64,000 nt of DNA, from contig JARKPR010000078.1 of assembly GCA_029975165.1 (NCBI GenBank), forward strand, positions 100,727-164,726, in the 5' to 3' direction. A program made the position numbers and the translations under genes. A model generated the notes under the pieces. The model had not been told where the DNA came from. It saw only the letters and a list, made by a program, of their open reading frames with translations, and did not search any database. This document shows, piece by piece, positions 1 through 9,146 of the stretch; position 1 is the first letter of the stretch; every line of letters starts with the position of its first letter. Origin of the DNA: Selenomonadales bacterium (lineage in GTDB: Bacteria > Bacillota > Negativicutes > Sporomusales > UBA7701).

Positions 1-64
1 GCAGCCTGACCTTGTCCACCGCCAGCGTGGTCGTCAGGGCCTTCGTCACCGTCAGTTTGCGCAT
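1..64 (-). CDS. 5' end of an unidentified gene, cut by the window edge
   Basis: Only the first 21 codons are inside the window, beginning MRKLTVTKALTTTLAVDK. A GGGGGAG ribosome site sits 4 bases before the ATG, which is why I accept it as a real start. It is divergent from the histidine kinase that begins at 199. Too little is visible to assign a function. Confidence 0.45.
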   Translation of the reverse strand, partial: MRKLTVTKALTTTLAVDKVRL

Positions 65-198
65 AAGCTCCCCCCGTCGCTGGATACCGTCCTTATTTTA
101 TCATATCGCCAGCGGCGAATACACGGGTGGAGGGTAGGAAAACGGCCGCCGATGGCGAAAAAGGGTACTGGATAAAAATACCGCCAGGAGACAAGGCG

Positions 199-1491
199 AT
201 GGATCTGGACAGGTTTATCGGCGACGAGACGACTTTCCCGCTGGAACACAGGATCCTTAATACCGTTTTGCTGATGTGCATGGGCATAACATTTTTCGCC
301 TGCTGGTCCGATCTCCTGATCGGCCTGTATGCGTCGGCGGCCATCAATGTGGTTTCGTTCATCGCCGCCGGCATGCTTTATTACGCGTCGCTTGTGCGGC
401 GGGCCTACAAGGCGGCGCTCCGGACGGCGATAGCTTGCGTTTTTGTCGTCATTCCGGCGGTGTGGTACACTAACGCGGGCATAGATGGCGGCACCTTGTT
501 CATCGTCGTGGTCTTCGGGGCGATGATAGCGATCAGCGTCAGGGAGACGCGGTCGATCTTCATCCTCGTCGGCTGCCTGGCGGTGGAGACCTTGGCGCTG
601 ATGACGGGGCAGTATTATTTCCCGCACCTGATCCAGGATTACGAAAGCTGGGGCTTTTTGTACGCGGACAGGTTCGTCGGCCTGGCCATCGCCTTGGTGG
701 TCATCACTTCCTTATATGTCATCATCCTTAATTTCTACCGGCGGGAGCACCGGCGGGCTACGGACTACCGGGTGAAGATCGAGAAGCAGGAGACCGAGCT
801 GGAGATGGCCCGCCTCGACCGCCTGAACCTCATCGGCGAGATGGCGGCCAGCATCGGCCACGAGGTGCGCAATCCGCTGACGACTATAAGGGGCTTTCTG
901 CAGTTGTTCCGCAACAAGCCGGAATACGACCGGCACCGCGAGCATTTCGACATGATGATCGGCGAGCTTGATCGGGCGAACTCGATCATCACGGAGTTCC
1001 TGAGCCTGGCGAAAAACAAGGCCTTAACGCTGGAGCCGTGCGACCTCAATGTGGTGCTGCAGCGGCTGTTGCCGCTCATCCAGGCGAGTGCGCTGGAGGC
1101 GGGGAAGGATGTCGTGCTCAAGCCGCGGAGGGTGCCGCTGGTCAAGGCGGACGAACGGGAGATGCGGCAGCTGGTCCTGAACCTGGCCAGCAACGCGCTG
1201 GACGCGATGGAGCCGGGCGGCGTGATGACGATCGGCACGTACCGGGAGAAGTATCAGGCGGTGCTGTTCGTGAGCGATACCGGCCGGGGCATACCCGCGG
1301 AGATTTACCCGAAGCTGGGCACGCCGTTCCTGACGACGAAGGAGAGCGGGACCGGCCTGGGGCTGGCGATCTGCTACCGGATAGCGGAGCGGCATAAAGC
1401 CAAGGTGGAGGTGGAGACCGGCCCGCAGGGGACGACGTTCCGGTTCCGGTTCGCCGTCCTCCGGACGGAGAAGCCGGCGGTGACGGCGTGA
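199..1491 (+). CDS. Membrane-bound sensor histidine kinase
   Basis: Autophosphorylating sensor kinase of about 430 residues. The N-terminal half is five or six hydrophobic membrane segments (roughly residues 20-175) with no large extracytoplasmic domain. A short linker helix follows, then the H-box IGHEVRNPLTTIRG, an N-box (NLASNALDAM), and G-boxes SDTGRGIP and GTGLGLAI. The architecture resembles sporulation-type kinases of Bacillota with a membrane sensor. I start at the ATG preceded by AGGAG with 8-base spacing; an in-frame GTG at 127 has no such site. No response regulator is adjacent, so this is an orphan kinase here, and its signal cannot be read from sequence. Confidence 0.85.
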   Translation: MDLDRFIGDETTFPLEHRILNTVLLMCMGITFFACWSDLLIGLYASAAINVVSFIAAGMLYYASLVRRAYKAALRTAIACVFVVIPAVWYTNAGIDGGTLFIVVVFGAMIAISVRETRSIFILVGCLAVETLALMTGQYYFPHLIQDYESWGFLYADRFVGLAIALVVITSLYVIILNFYRREHRRATDYRVKIEKQETELEMARLDRLNLIGEMAASIGHEVRNPLTTIRGFLQLFRNKPEYDRHREHFDMMIGELDRANSIITEFLSLAKNKALTLEPCDLNVVLQRLLPLIQASALEAGKDVVLKPRRVPLVKADEREMRQLVLNLASNALDAMEPGGVMTIGTYREKYQAVLFVSDTGRGIPAEIYPKLGTPFLTTKESGTGLGLAICYRIAERHKAKVEVETGPQGTTFRFRFAVLRTEKPAVTA

Positions 1492-1609
1492 GGCGGGCCT
1501 ACCCAGATCGAGATCAGAAGGAGAACGGCAAGGCATTGGTATGTGAGGAAATCAGCGAGGCAACAAACAAATTGCAAACTCCATGCATTTGAGTGTGTAG
1601 TTTGGCTGC

Positions 1610-1656
1610 AAAAAAACACACCCTTTGGAGCCTTGTGCAGCAAGGTTTCAAAGGGT
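1610..1656 (-). terminator. Rho-independent terminator of the HxlR gene
   Basis: The stem pairs CCCTTTG with CAAAGGG and CCTTG with CAAGG around a 5-base loop, with a symmetrical 3-base interior bulge. On the minus strand it is followed by a T-rich tract (seven Ts within TGTGTTTTTTTGC). It lies 17 bases past the HxlR stop codon. Confidence 0.7.
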
Positions 1657-1672
1657 TGCGGGAAAAGACCTG

Positions 1673-2038
1673 TCATTCATCCTGATTACAGGCCATTGGT
1701 GGGCTTTTTTTACCAGGGTTGTATCTGATTATGTACTCGTCACCCCAAGTTTTCATAGTTTTTATAATTGGTTTAAACTTATCTCCCATATCACTTAACG
1801 AATATTCAACTTTGGGCGGAATCTGATTGTATACTGTCCTAATTATCAATCCATTCTTTTCTAATGCTCTTAGCTGCTTCGTCAGAGTGGCTTGAGTAAG
1901 GTTTGGAAGTTCTCTTAGTAATTCATTAAACCTCATAGTTTTTCGCGATAAAAGGAATAAAATGATCAATGTCCATTTCCCTGAAAGCAGTTTCTGTACC
2001 GTAACATACGGGCATATGCCAAAATCCTCTTCGTTCAC
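1673..2038 (-). CDS. HxlR-family winged-helix transcriptional regulator
   Basis: 121 residues, the normal size for the family. The body matches the HxlR pattern: GKWTLIILFLLS, then RFNELLREL, TQATLTKQLRALEKNGLI and a beta-wing ending PPKVEYSLS. A conserved N-terminal cysteine (FGICPYV, residue 9) is present; in redox-sensing relatives such as HypR/YodB this position senses thiol or quinone stress. It is transcribed away from the flavin split-barrel gene at 2174 across a 135-base AT-rich spacer, the usual arrangement for a regulator controlling itself and its neighbour. The local composition is more AT-rich than the flanking kinase, so the pair may have been acquired together. Confidence 0.85.
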   Translation of the reverse strand: MNEEDFGICPYVTVQKLLSGKWTLIILFLLSRKTMRFNELLRELPNLTQATLTKQLRALEKNGLIIRTVYNQIPPKVEYSLSDMGDKFKPIIKTMKTWGDEYIIRYNPGKKSPPMACNQDE

Positions 2039-2173
2039 GTTATCCTCCTACAGTATCTATCTATATACTTAGTATTATATAAAATCGTACTTGAGTATTT
2101 TTTTATACATACTAGAATAATATTAGACGGCAGGCAAAAGGTCAAGTAAATAAAATAGCAGGGAGGCTTTTCC

Positions 2174-2569
2174 GTGAAGGAAGTATATGATTTTTTAAAA
2201 AAGTGTAAGACTTATTATCTTGCTACGGTTGACGGTGACCAGCCAAGGGTGCGTCCTTTCGGAACTGTAGATATGTTCGAGGACAAACTCTATATCCAGA
2301 CAGGCAAAGTCAAAAATGTCTCCAAGCAGATGCAGGCAAATCCCAAAATTGAAATCTGCGCTTTTGATGATGGCGAGTGGATTCGTGTGGCAGCAACCGC
2401 TGTAAGAGATGACAGGGTAGAAGTAAAACAGCATATGTTGGATGCATATCCGAATTTGCAGAAAATGTATAAGGCAGACGATGATAATACCGAAGTGTTA
2501 TATCTGAAAGATGCCACCGCCACGATTTACTCATTCGCCGCCACCCCCCGCGTGATAGTCAATCCCTAA
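2174..2569 (+). CDS. Pyridoxamine 5'-phosphate oxidase-like (FMN split-barrel) protein
   Basis: 131 residues. YYLATVDGDQPRVRPFG at the N-terminus, followed by DKLYIQTGKVKNVSKQMQANPKIEICAF, is characteristic of small FMN-binding split-barrel proteins of the PNPOx-like family (the group that includes NimA-type nitroreductases and general flavin reductases). The start is GTG, preceded by GGGAGG with 7-base spacing. It is divergent from an HxlR regulator, suggesting a redox or electrophile response. The precise substrate is unknown. Confidence 0.8.
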   Translation: MKEVYDFLKKCKTYYLATVDGDQPRVRPFGTVDMFEDKLYIQTGKVKNVSKQMQANPKIEICAFDDGEWIRVAATAVRDDRVEVKQHMLDAYPNLQKMYKADDDNTEVLYLKDATATIYSFAATPRVIVNP

Positions 2570-2644
2570 AACCGCTAAAGGTAACTGTCAAATAGGTTAG
2601 GGGCATCACCCGCAATTTTTTGATAGATTTTTTATTGTACGGTA

Positions 2645-2684
2645 AAAGCCGGAAAGCCAGCGAACTCGCGTGGCTCCCGGCTTT
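2645..2684 (+). terminator. Terminator after the split-barrel gene
   Basis: Outer stem AAAGCCGG/CCGGCTTT and inner stem AGCCA/TGGCT, followed by TTTCTTT. It lies 75 bases downstream of the stop codon at 2569. Confidence 0.65.
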
Positions 2685-2737
2685 CTTTGCTTTATGGTAC
2701 AGCCATTATCGGGGCCTTATGACAAGCGCGCAAAAAA

Positions 2738-2852
2738 GACCGGAAAGCCGGTCCATTTTTATAGGGCGGGAAACGGCACCATTGGTAGGCTGCGAAAAAA
2801 TGCGGATTATTTTCGCGGACGAGGATAAAAATGACTGGGCAGTCATTTTTTT
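2738..2852. repeat. Three more terminator-like hairpins in tandem
   Basis: Three successive perfect short inverted repeats: GACCGG/CCGGTC (2738-2753, followed by five Ts), GCGAAAA/TTTTCGC (2792-2816), and AAAAATGACTG/CAGTCATTTTT (2827-2850, followed by two more Ts). With the hairpin at 2645-2684 this makes four in about 210 bases between the split-barrel gene and the secreted protein gene at 2909. No convincing coding region is seen here. Confidence 0.55.
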
Positions 2853-2908
2853 GTCATACTTCCAGCTTATACTGAGGCCAGGAAATAAACCGGCAGGAGG
2901 TATGAGGA

Positions 2909-3376
2909 ATGAACGCCCTGGTCAAGAAGGCGATCGTGTATGCGCTGATCGGCAGCCTGCAGCTCGGCACGGGGGCGGCGGTGGTGGAGGCGGCCGCGCT
3001 GCGGCACGACGACAACCGTCAACGGCAGGAGCAGCGGGTGCGGGAGCAGCGCGAGCAGGAACGGCGGCAACAGGAGCAGCGGGCACGGGAGCAACGGGAA
3101 CGGCAGCAGCAGGAGCAACGGATGCGGGAGCAGCGGGAACGGGAACGGCGCCACCAGGAGGAACAGCGGATGCATGAGCAGCGCGAGCGCGAGCGGCGCC
3201 ATCGGGAGGAGATGGCGCGGCACGAGCGGGAGATGCAGCGCCGCCACAACGAGAGCGAGCGCGAGTGGCACGAGCGGCAGCGCCGCGAGAACGAACGCCA
3301 CGACAACGCGCTGCGGGATATCGGCATTGCGGTGATTATCCTGTCGATCCTGGCGGGGGCGGCGGACGGGAATTAG
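2909..3376 (+). CDS. Exported protein with a long Arg/Glu/Gln-rich charged helix
   Basis: 155 residues. Residues 1-27 form a Sec-type signal peptide or anchor (KKAIVYALIGSLQLGTGAAV, then an AxA-like VEAAA). Residues 35-132 consist almost wholly of R, E, Q, H with quasi-repeats such as REQRERERRHQEE, which predicts a single long alpha-helix or coiled coil. Residues 135-150 (IGIAVIILSILAGA) are a hydrophobic C-terminal segment. AGGAGG lies 8 bases before the ATG. No family recognised. A structural or envelope-spanning role is only a guess; the low-complexity core makes homology searches unreliable. Confidence 0.75.
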   Translation: MNALVKKAIVYALIGSLQLGTGAAVVEAAALRHDDNRQRQEQRVREQREQERRQQEQRAREQRERQQQEQRMREQRERERRHQEEQRMHEQRERERRHREEMARHEREMQRRHNESEREWHERQRRENERHDNALRDIGIAVIILSILAGAADGN

Positions 3377-3391
3377 GCGTGAAGAAAAGCC

Positions 3392-3427
3392 AAAGGGGCT
3401 TAACGGCGATCCGTTAAGCCCCTTTTT
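3392..3427 (+). terminator. Terminator after the charged-helix protein gene
   Basis: Perfect 12-bp stem (GGGGCTTAACGG with its complement), four-base loop CGAT, and a run of five Ts. It starts 16 bases after the stop codon. Confidence 0.85.
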
Positions 3428-3779
3428 GTGATATTTTTTTACGCCCGTGATAGCGTTCCCGGTATGTCCATACCCGCTCCTCGCAGGTGGGTGTCCTGGC
3501 CGTGCTTTTGCCATCCGCTCGGCGGCGGCCCGACAGCCGCGGCGGCACCGGACTCCCTTGTATTCGATGTAGGTTGGACATATTCAAGTGACGCGTATCC
3601 CAGGCAGTTTCGCCGTTTGACGACATAACTCATGTTAACACAACGGCCGCCGGGAGGCAACGGCGGCTAAAGGCCGCCAGGGGCGCCGGCAGCGTTTCCT
3701 GTCCCGCCCCGCCCGGTTATGCGCCGTTATGCGCGGCCGCACGCGGGCGGCGGCGGCTTGACGCGGACAGGACTTCCGG
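3428..3779. other. Intergenic stretch without a recognisable gene
   Basis: About 350 bases between a plus-strand terminator and the stop codon of a minus-strand carrier gene. It holds GC-rich short inverted repeats (for example around 3645-3680) that could terminate the minus-strand transcript. I see no ribosome-site-backed reading frame. Confidence 0.4.
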
Positions 3780-4727
3780 CTAGTCTTTGCCGGCGCCGTC
3801 GGGGGTGCGCTTGGCCCACCACGAGGCCAGCGACGGGCCGGAGATGTTGTGCCAGACGCTGAATACGGCGCTGGGCAGGGCGGCGACGGGCGAGAGGTGG
3901 ACGAGGGCCAGGGCGGCGCCGAGGCCGGAGTTCTGCATGCCGACTTCGAAGGAGATGGCCCGGGCTTTGTATTCGCTCATGCCGCAGACTTTGCGGGCGA
4001 CGAGGTAGGCGACGAGGTAGCCGCCGAGGTTGTGGAGGATGACGCCGATGAAGACGACGCCCGCGACGGCGGCCAGGCGCGCGGCGCTGGCGCCGACGAC
4101 GGCGGCGACGATGGCGATGATGGCCAGGACGGAGATGAGGGGCACGATTTTGATGAATTTCTGGACGGTGGCGGCGAAGAGCTGGCGGATGACAACGCCG
4201 GCGATGATGGGCACGAGGACGATTTTGAGGATGTCGATGAGGAGGGCGGTGGCGTTGACGGGGATGTATTTGCCGCCGAGCCACAGGAAGAGGTAGGGGG
4301 TGACGAAGGGGGCGATGAGGGTGGTGATGGAGCTGACGGTGACGGAGAGGGCGACGTCGCCTTTGGCGAGGTAGGTCATGACGTTGGAGGCGGTGCCGCT
4401 GGGGACGCAGCCGACGAGGATGAAGCCGGCGGCGAGCTCGGGGCTCATGCCGAAGGAGGCGGCGATGAGGAGGCCCAGAAGGGGCATGATGACGAATTGG
4501 AGCAGGACGCCGACGGCGACGTCGCGCGGCCTTTCGAATACGGCTTTGAAGTCGTCTTTGGTGAGGGTGAGGCCCATGCCGAGCATGACGAGGCCGAGGA
4601 GCTGGGGAATGAACGGTACGATTGCTTTGAAAGGCGGCGGGTCGAAGTAGGCCGCGGCGGCGGCGAGGATGACGAGGACGGCGAAGTAGTCGCTGAGGAA
4701 TTTCACGATTTTCTCGACGGTTTTCAT
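3780..4727 (-). CDS. Bile acid:sodium symporter (BASS) family carrier
   Basis: 315 residues with about nine to ten hydrophobic segments. Family hallmarks are LGLVMLGMGLTLTKDDFK near residue 40, a proline/glycine-rich substrate-site segment GCVPSGTASNVMTYLAKGD, and EVGMQNSGLGAALA near the C-terminus, the two Na+-site regions of BASS carriers. The ATG at 4727 is chosen because AGGAGGAGG lies just upstream; a longer reading frame has no such site and would add basic, non-homologous residues. It is 110 bases downstream of ilvD on the same strand, with a GC-rich hairpin between. Family members carry organic anions such as pantoate or keto acids, so a link to branched-chain keto-acid metabolism is possible but unproven. 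Confidence 0.85.
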   Translation of the reverse strand: MKTVEKIVKFLSDYFAVLVILAAAAAYFDPPPFKAIVPFIPQLLGLVMLGMGLTLTKDDFKAVFERPRDVAVGVLLQFVIMPLLGLLIAASFGMSPELAAGFILVGCVPSGTASNVMTYLAKGDVALSVTVSSITTLIAPFVTPYLFLWLGGKYIPVNATALLIDILKIVLVPIIAGVVIRQLFAATVQKFIKIVPLISVLAIIAIVAAVVGASAARLAAVAGVVFIGVILHNLGGYLVAYLVARKVCGMSEYKARAISFEVGMQNSGLGAALALVHLSPVAALPSAVFSVWHNISGPSLASWWAKRTPDGAGKD

Positions 4728-4771
4728 AGATCCTCCTCCTTTATTCGGGCAGCCGGATGCGAAGGACGGCA

Positions 4772-4813
4772 GCCGGCGGGAGCCGCGCCGTTCGCGGCCG
4801 CGGCTCCGCCGGC
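4772..4813 (-). other. GC-rich hairpin between ilvD and the BASS carrier gene
   Basis: A 15-bp inverted repeat (arms around GCCGGCGG...AGCCGCG and its complement, one bulged base) between the ilvD stop and the carrier start. It has no T-run, so it looks like a transcript-stabilising or attenuating structure more than a standard terminator. Confidence 0.45.
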
Positions 4814-4836
4814 AGCATGCGAGCTGCGGGGCGTGT

Positions 4837-6489
4837 TTATTCGAGGACAGCGCCGCCGGCGGCGGATTTGACCAGCCGGGCATAGCGGGCGAGGTAGCCG
4901 GAGGTGACTTTGGGGGCGGGCCTCTGCCAGGCGGCTTTGCGCTCGGCGAGTTCGTCGTCGCTGACGGCGACGTTTAGGGCCCGGCCGGGGATGTCGAGTT
5001 TTATTATGTCGCCTTCGCGGATAAGGCCGATGGGGCCGCCGGCCATGGCTTCGGGGGAGATGTGGCCGACGCAGGCGCCGCGGGTGGCGCCGCTGAAGCG
5101 GCCGTCGGTGAGGAGGGCGACTTTGAGGCCCATGCCGGCGATGACGGCGGTGGGGTTGAGCATTTCGCGCATGCCGGGGCCGCCTTGGGGCCCTTCGTAG
5201 CGGATGACGACGATGTCGCCGTCTTTGATTTTTCTGGCGATGATGGCGTCGATGGCGGCTTCTTCGGAGTCGAAGACGCGGGCCGGGCCGGTGAAGACGA
5301 GCATGTCTTCGGCGACGGCGCTTTCTTTGACGACGGCGCATTCGGGGGCGAGGTTGCCTGTTAGGATGGCGATGCCGCCGGTTTTGCGGTAGGGGTCGTC
5401 GACGCTGCGGATGACGTCGGGGCGGGCAATGGCGGCGTGTTCGAGCCGGTCGGCGATGGTGCCGGTGACGGTGAGGGCGTCGGCGTGGATGAGGCCGCGC
5501 TTGGCGAGTTCCTTCATGACGGCGGGGATGCCGCCGGCTTCGTTGAGGTCTTGGAGGTGGTGGGTGCCGCCGGGGCTGAGCTTGGTGATGTAGGGCGTCT
5601 TGGCGCTGATGGCGTCGAAGAGGGTGAGGGGCAGTTCGACGCCGGCGTCGTGGGCGATGGCGGGCAGGTGAAGGGCGGTGTTGGAGGAGCCGCCGATGCC
5701 CATGTCGACGACGATGGCGTTTTCGAAGGCTTTGGCGGTCATGATGTCGCGCGGTTTGATGTCTTTGGCGATGAGGTCCATGACGGCCTGGCCGGCTTGT
5801 TTGGCGAGGGCGCGGCGGGCGCCGAAGTTGGGGGCGGGGATGGTGCCGTTGCCGGGCAGGCCCATGCCGAGGGCTTCGGTGAGGCAGTTCATGGAGTTGG
5901 CGGTGAAGAGGCCGGCGCAGGAGCCGCAGCCGGGACAGGCGGCCTTTTCCATGGTGTCGAGCTGGTCGGCGGTGATTTTGCCGGCTTCGTAGAGGCCGGC
6001 GGCTTCAAACATCTGGCTGACGCTGATGTCTTTGCCGTTGTAGCGGCCGGCCATCATGGGGCCGCCGCTGACGACGACGGCGGGGATGTTGAGCCGGCCG
6101 GCGGCCATGAGCATGGCGGGGATGATTTTGTCGCAGTTGGGGATGAGGACGAGGCCGTCGAAGCCGTGGGCGATGGCCATGGCTTCGATGGAGTCGGCGA
6201 TGAGTTCGCGGCTGGCGAGGGAGAATTTCATGCCTTCGTGGCCCATGGCGATGCCGTCGCAGACGCCGATGGCGGGGAATTCGACGGGGGTGCCGCCGGC
6301 GGCGGTGACGCCGAGTTTGACGGCGTCGGCGATGTCGCGGAGGTGGAAGTGGCCGGGGATGATTTCGTTGAAGGAGTTGACGACGCCGACGAGGGGCTTG
6401 TTGAGGTCTTCGCTGGTGTAGCCCATGGCGTAGAAGAGCGAACGGTGGGCGGCCCGGGTGGAGCCTTTTTTGACGATGTCGCTGCGCAT
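4837..6489 (-). CDS. ilvD: Dihydroxy-acid dehydratase
   Basis: Cytosolic Fe-S enzyme of valine, leucine and isoleucine synthesis, converting 2,3-dihydroxy-3-methyl acids to 2-keto acids. 550 residues, full length for IlvD. Diagnostic segments are [16 protein letters not shown] and [12 protein letters not shown] at the N-terminus, [14 protein letters not shown] and [19 protein letters not shown] (cluster cysteines), and the C-terminal [19 protein letters not shown] block. The ATG at 6489 sits behind an AG-rich ribosome site (AAAGGAGAGG). No other ilv gene is nearby; its only same-strand follower is the BASS carrier. Confidence 0.95.
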   Translation of the reverse strand: MRSDIVKKGSTRAAHRSLFYAMGYTSEDLNKPLVGVVNSFNEIIPGHFHLRDIADAVKLGVTAAGGTPVEFPAIGVCDGIAMGHEGMKFSLASRELIADSIEAMAIAHGFDGLVLIPNCDKIIPAMLMAAGRLNIPAVVVSGGPMMAGRYNGKDISVSQMFEAAGLYEAGKITADQLDTMEKAACPGCGSCAGLFTANSMNCLTEALGMGLPGNGTIPAPNFGARRALAKQAGQAVMDLIAKDIKPRDIMTAKAFENAIVVDMGIGGSSNTALHLPAIAHDAGVELPLTLFDAISAKTPYITKLSPGGTHHLQDLNEAGGIPAVMKELAKRGLIHADALTVTGTIADRLEHAAIARPDVIRSVDDPYRKTGGIAILTGNLAPECAVVKESAVAEDMLVFTGPARVFDSEEAAIDAIIARKIKDGDIVVIRYEGPQGGPGMREMLNPTAVIAGMGLKVALLTDGRFSGATRGACVGHISPEAMAGGPIGLIREGDIIKLDIPGRALNVAVSDDELAERKAAWQRPAPKVTSGYLARYARLVKSAAGGAVLE

Positions 6490-6593
6490 TGTATCCTCTC
6501 CTTTGCTTACTTTTGTCTTAATATTACCGGAAGTTATTGGATAATTCTTTCAATTTTTTGCCGATTATTTTTGAAATTATGCGCATAAACCCT

Positions 6594-6840
6594 AGGTTGG
6601 ATAGAAAGGTCCAGATGCACGTTCTGATTACACGGGCCTTGTCAGCGCATAAGTTTAATGGCGATTGCCGAACGAACAGTGTGCGGGGCGCACCGGAGGC
6701 TGACACCACCGTTTCCTCTGTGACCAAGTATGTATATATGGTTTGCAGAGGCCCGGTGTAACAGCATCGCGCGTACACGGGACGTACGCTGAGGATGGCA
6801 GTCGGGCAGAGCGCCGCAGATGGGCCTTTATCGCCAACCT
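6594..6840. repeat. Structured dispersed repeat, copy 1 (long form)
   Basis: The ends pair as AGGTTGG/CCAACCT and AAAGGTCCA/TGGGCCTTT, closing a 247-base domain. Inside the closing stem are the family's constant bases GATGC (left) and GCCGCAGA (right), and a GCGTAC/GTACGC hairpin at about 6768-6788. This copy carries extra sequence relative to copies 2 and 3, including a further nested stem TTACACGGGCC with GGCCCGGTGTAA. It overlaps the last 13 bases of the response-regulator gene, so it may serve as that gene's 3' structure. Confidence 0.7.
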
Positions 6841-7550
6841 GGCCGCTGCTTGCGGTATTGGGCGGGGGACAGGCCGCGCTTGTTTTTGAAGCAGGTGGTG
6901 AAGTAGGCGGCGTCTTTGAAGCCGACCCGGCCGGCGATTTCGGTGACGGACAGGTGGGTGGCGGCGAGGAGGTCGGCCGCTTCGGCGAGGCGCAGGTCCT
7001 GGACGAAGGCGGTGACGGACTGGCCGGCGAGGTGCTTGAAGGTGCGGCTGAGGTGGCTGGGGCTGAGGTAGACGGCGGCGGCGATGTCGCCGAGGGTGAG
7101 GGGGTGGCCGAGGTTGGCGCGGATGTATTGTTCGACTTTGGCGACGAGGGGCGGCTGCCCGGCGCCGGTCGGAGCCGGGGCGGCGGCGGTTTTGGCGATG
7201 AGGGCGGCGATTTCGGCGGGACGGACGGGTTTGAGGAGGTAGTCGGCGACGCCGGCCCGCAGGGCGGCGCGGGCGTAGTCGAATTCGCCGTAGGCGGTGA
7301 CGATGACGATGTTGGCGCTAGGGCGGTCGGCGAGGATGAGTTCGGCGGCTTTGAGGCCGTCGCAGCCGGGCATGCGGATGTCGAGGAATATTAGGTCGGG
7401 GCGGTGTTCTTTGGCGAGGCGGACGGCCTCTAAGCCGTCGTCTGCCTCGAGGCAGGCGGCGACGGGGAGGCGTTCTTTGGCGACGACGGTTTTGATGAAG
7501 GCGCGGACGGTGATTTCGTCGTCGGCGACGAGGATTTTAACGGTCCGCAT
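6828..7550 (-). CDS. AraC-type response regulator (YesN-like)
   Basis: 240 residues: an N-terminal receiver (VADDE acidic pocket, phospho-acceptor Asp in DLIFLDIRMPG, VTAYG, conserved Lys in LLKPVRP) and a C-terminal pair of AraC helix-turn-helix motifs (LTLGDIAAAVYLSPSHLSR and VTEIAGRVGFKDAAYFTTCF). Its 5' end overlaps the histidine kinase gene, so the two are co-translated partners. I use the ATG at 7550 because GGCGG lies about 9 bases ahead; an in-frame GTG at 7559 is the alternative. DNA targets are probably the upstream TRAP operon. The 3' end runs into repeat copy 1. Confidence 0.88.
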   Translation of the reverse strand: MRTVKILVADDEITVRAFIKTVVAKERLPVAACLEADDGLEAVRLAKEHRPDLIFLDIRMPGCDGLKAAELILADRPSANIVIVTAYGEFDYARAALRAGVADYLLKPVRPAEIAALIAKTAAAPAPTGAGQPPLVAKVEQYIRANLGHPLTLGDIAAAVYLSPSHLSRTFKHLAGQSVTAFVQDLRLAEAADLLAATHLSVTEIAGRVGFKDAAYFTTCFKNKRGLSPAQYRKQRPGWR

Positions 7551-9126
7551 GGTGGTCACCGCCTGTCGCCGGGAAGGATAGTTCGACGGCCGTCCCCTCC
7601 CCTGCCCGGCTGTGGATGGCGAACAGGTAGCGGCCGCGGAAGTAGTATTCCAGTCTGTTTTTGACGCTGTCGAGGCCGATGCCGCCGCCTTTGCCGCCGG
7701 CCGGGTTGAGTTCGGGATCGAAGCCTTGCCCGTCGTCTTCGATCCGGCAGTACAGCCGGTCGCCGTCGCGGCGGACGGTGACGCCGATGGCGCCTGCGCC
7801 GCCGCCGGGCTCGAAGCCGTGGACGATGGCGTTTTCGACGAGGGGCTGGAGAAGCATGCAGGGGATGAGGGTTTCGTCGAGGCCAGGCTCGACGGCGACG
7901 GTGACGCGCAGCCGGTCGCCGAATCTGGTCTGCTGGATGTGGAGGTAGTTGGCGAGCATTTTGAGTTCGTCGCGCAGGGGGACGAGTTCTTCGCTTTTGC
8001 GCAGGGCGACGCGGAGGAGGTCGGATAGGCTCCAGACGAGGCCGGCGACCCGTTCGGCGCCGTCGATGTAGGCCATTTGGGCGATGGCGCCCAAGGTGTT
8101 GAAGAGGAAGTGGGGGTTGATGCGCGACTGGAGGAGTTTGAAGTCGGCTTCGCGCAGGGCCTGTTCGAGTTTGGCGGAGGCGATCTGTTCTTTTACGAGG
8201 GAGAGGCGGCTGTTGTCGAGTTCTTTTTGCCGCAGGGCGGCGACGGCCATTTCGGTGATGCAGTTGGCGATGGCGAAGGTGGCTTCGGCGGCGGCGTAGA
8301 GGCGGCTTTTGGGTTCGATGCGGATGGCGGCGGCGCCGGCGAGGAGGGCGGCGAGGGGGATGGCGTGGTCCGCGGCCAGGGCGGCGAGGTTTTGCCGCAG
8401 GCGGACGGTGTCGGGTTTGCTGAGGAAGACTTGGCCGCAGCGGATGTAGCCGATGACGGTGCTGCCGTCGAAGACGGGGATGATGATGCCGGCGACGTCG
8501 TTGCAGCATAGGAAGAGGTGCGGCCCGTCGATGCGGTCGAGTTCGCCGATGGCTTTTTTGATGTGGCGGCTGCAGTGGCCGTCGCCGGCGGCGCCGCCGA
8601 GGAGGGCGCAGAGGGCTGGGTAGTTGTCGCTTTTGGCGAGGTATTCGCCGGCGGTGTCGATGAGGGAGAGGCTGAGGCCGATGGCTTCGGAGAGTTTGTT
8701 GAGCAGGCCGCCGATGGCGCCCATGTCGAGGAGGGCGCGCAGGTCGGCCTCGCCGGGGGGACGGAGGGAGGCCGGCGGCCGGGCGAGCAGGCGCTGGAAT
8801 TTGGAGGGGCTGTAGACGATGATGAGTTTGAGTTCGCCGGCGGTGTCGTTTATTACTTTGTGGCTGGTGTAGGGGGGAAGGTGTTTGATGTCGCCGGGGC
8901 GGAGGGGGTAGGTTTGGCCGTCGATGATCTGGGTGCCGGCGCCGGCGACGACGTAGATGACCTGCTCGTCGCCGGAGTGGAGGTGCTCTTCCTGGACGGT
9001 GCCGGGGTAGAAGGTGACGAGGCCGACGCTCATCCGTTCGAGGTCGAGGTCGCCGGGTTCGACGAACCAGAGGATGGTGCCCCATTCGAAGGATTGCGTT
9101 TTGCCGAGCCGGCTGATTTCGGGCAT
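7537..9126 (-). CDS. Soluble histidine kinase with cupin and PocR-type sensor domains
   Basis: 529 residues, no membrane segment. Residues 1-105 are a cupin (QEEHLHSGDEQVIYVVAG, then LRPGDIKHLPPYTSHK, the two metal-binding cupin boxes). Residues about 125-290 form a PocR-like ligand domain (LLNKLSEAIGLSLSLIDTAGE, cysteines in GHCSRHIKK and HLFLCCND). Residues about 330-510 are a LytS/YesM-type kinase: SRINPHFLFNTLGAIAQ holds the phosphorylated His, with VENAIVHGFEPGG and DDGQGFD for ATP. AGGAGG precedes the ATG. It is encoded between the TRAP operon and its cognate AraC-type regulator, so a cytosolic small-molecule signal, perhaps the transported acid, is likely sensed. Confidence 0.88.
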   Translation of the reverse strand: MPEISRLGKTQSFEWGTILWFVEPGDLDLERMSVGLVTFYPGTVQEEHLHSGDEQVIYVVAGAGTQIIDGQTYPLRPGDIKHLPPYTSHKVINDTAGELKLIIVYSPSKFQRLLARPPASLRPPGEADLRALLDMGAIGGLLNKLSEAIGLSLSLIDTAGEYLAKSDNYPALCALLGGAAGDGHCSRHIKKAIGELDRIDGPHLFLCCNDVAGIIIPVFDGSTVIGYIRCGQVFLSKPDTVRLRQNLAALAADHAIPLAALLAGAAAIRIEPKSRLYAAAEATFAIANCITEMAVAALRQKELDNSRLSLVKEQIASAKLEQALREADFKLLQSRINPHFLFNTLGAIAQMAYIDGAERVAGLVWSLSDLLRVALRKSEELVPLRDELKMLANYLHIQQTRFGDRLRVTVAVEPGLDETLIPCMLLQPLVENAIVHGFEPGGGAGAIGVTVRRDGDRLYCRIEDDGQGFDPELNPAGGKGGGIGLDSVKNRLEYYFRGRYLFAIHSRAGEGTAVELSFPATGGDHHADR

Positions 9127-9146
9127 GAGGGTCGCCTCCTTATGAG

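Noticed and set aside
2620..3177. 185-residue plus-strand frame with a Gly/Ala-rich tail
   Set aside because: It crosses several terminators and overlaps the well-supported gene at 2909 in another frame.
3010..3260. Repeats inside the charged-helix gene considered as a CRISPR or minisatellite
   Set aside because: No regular spacer-repeat period; the similarity comes from repeated Arg/Glu/Gln codons.
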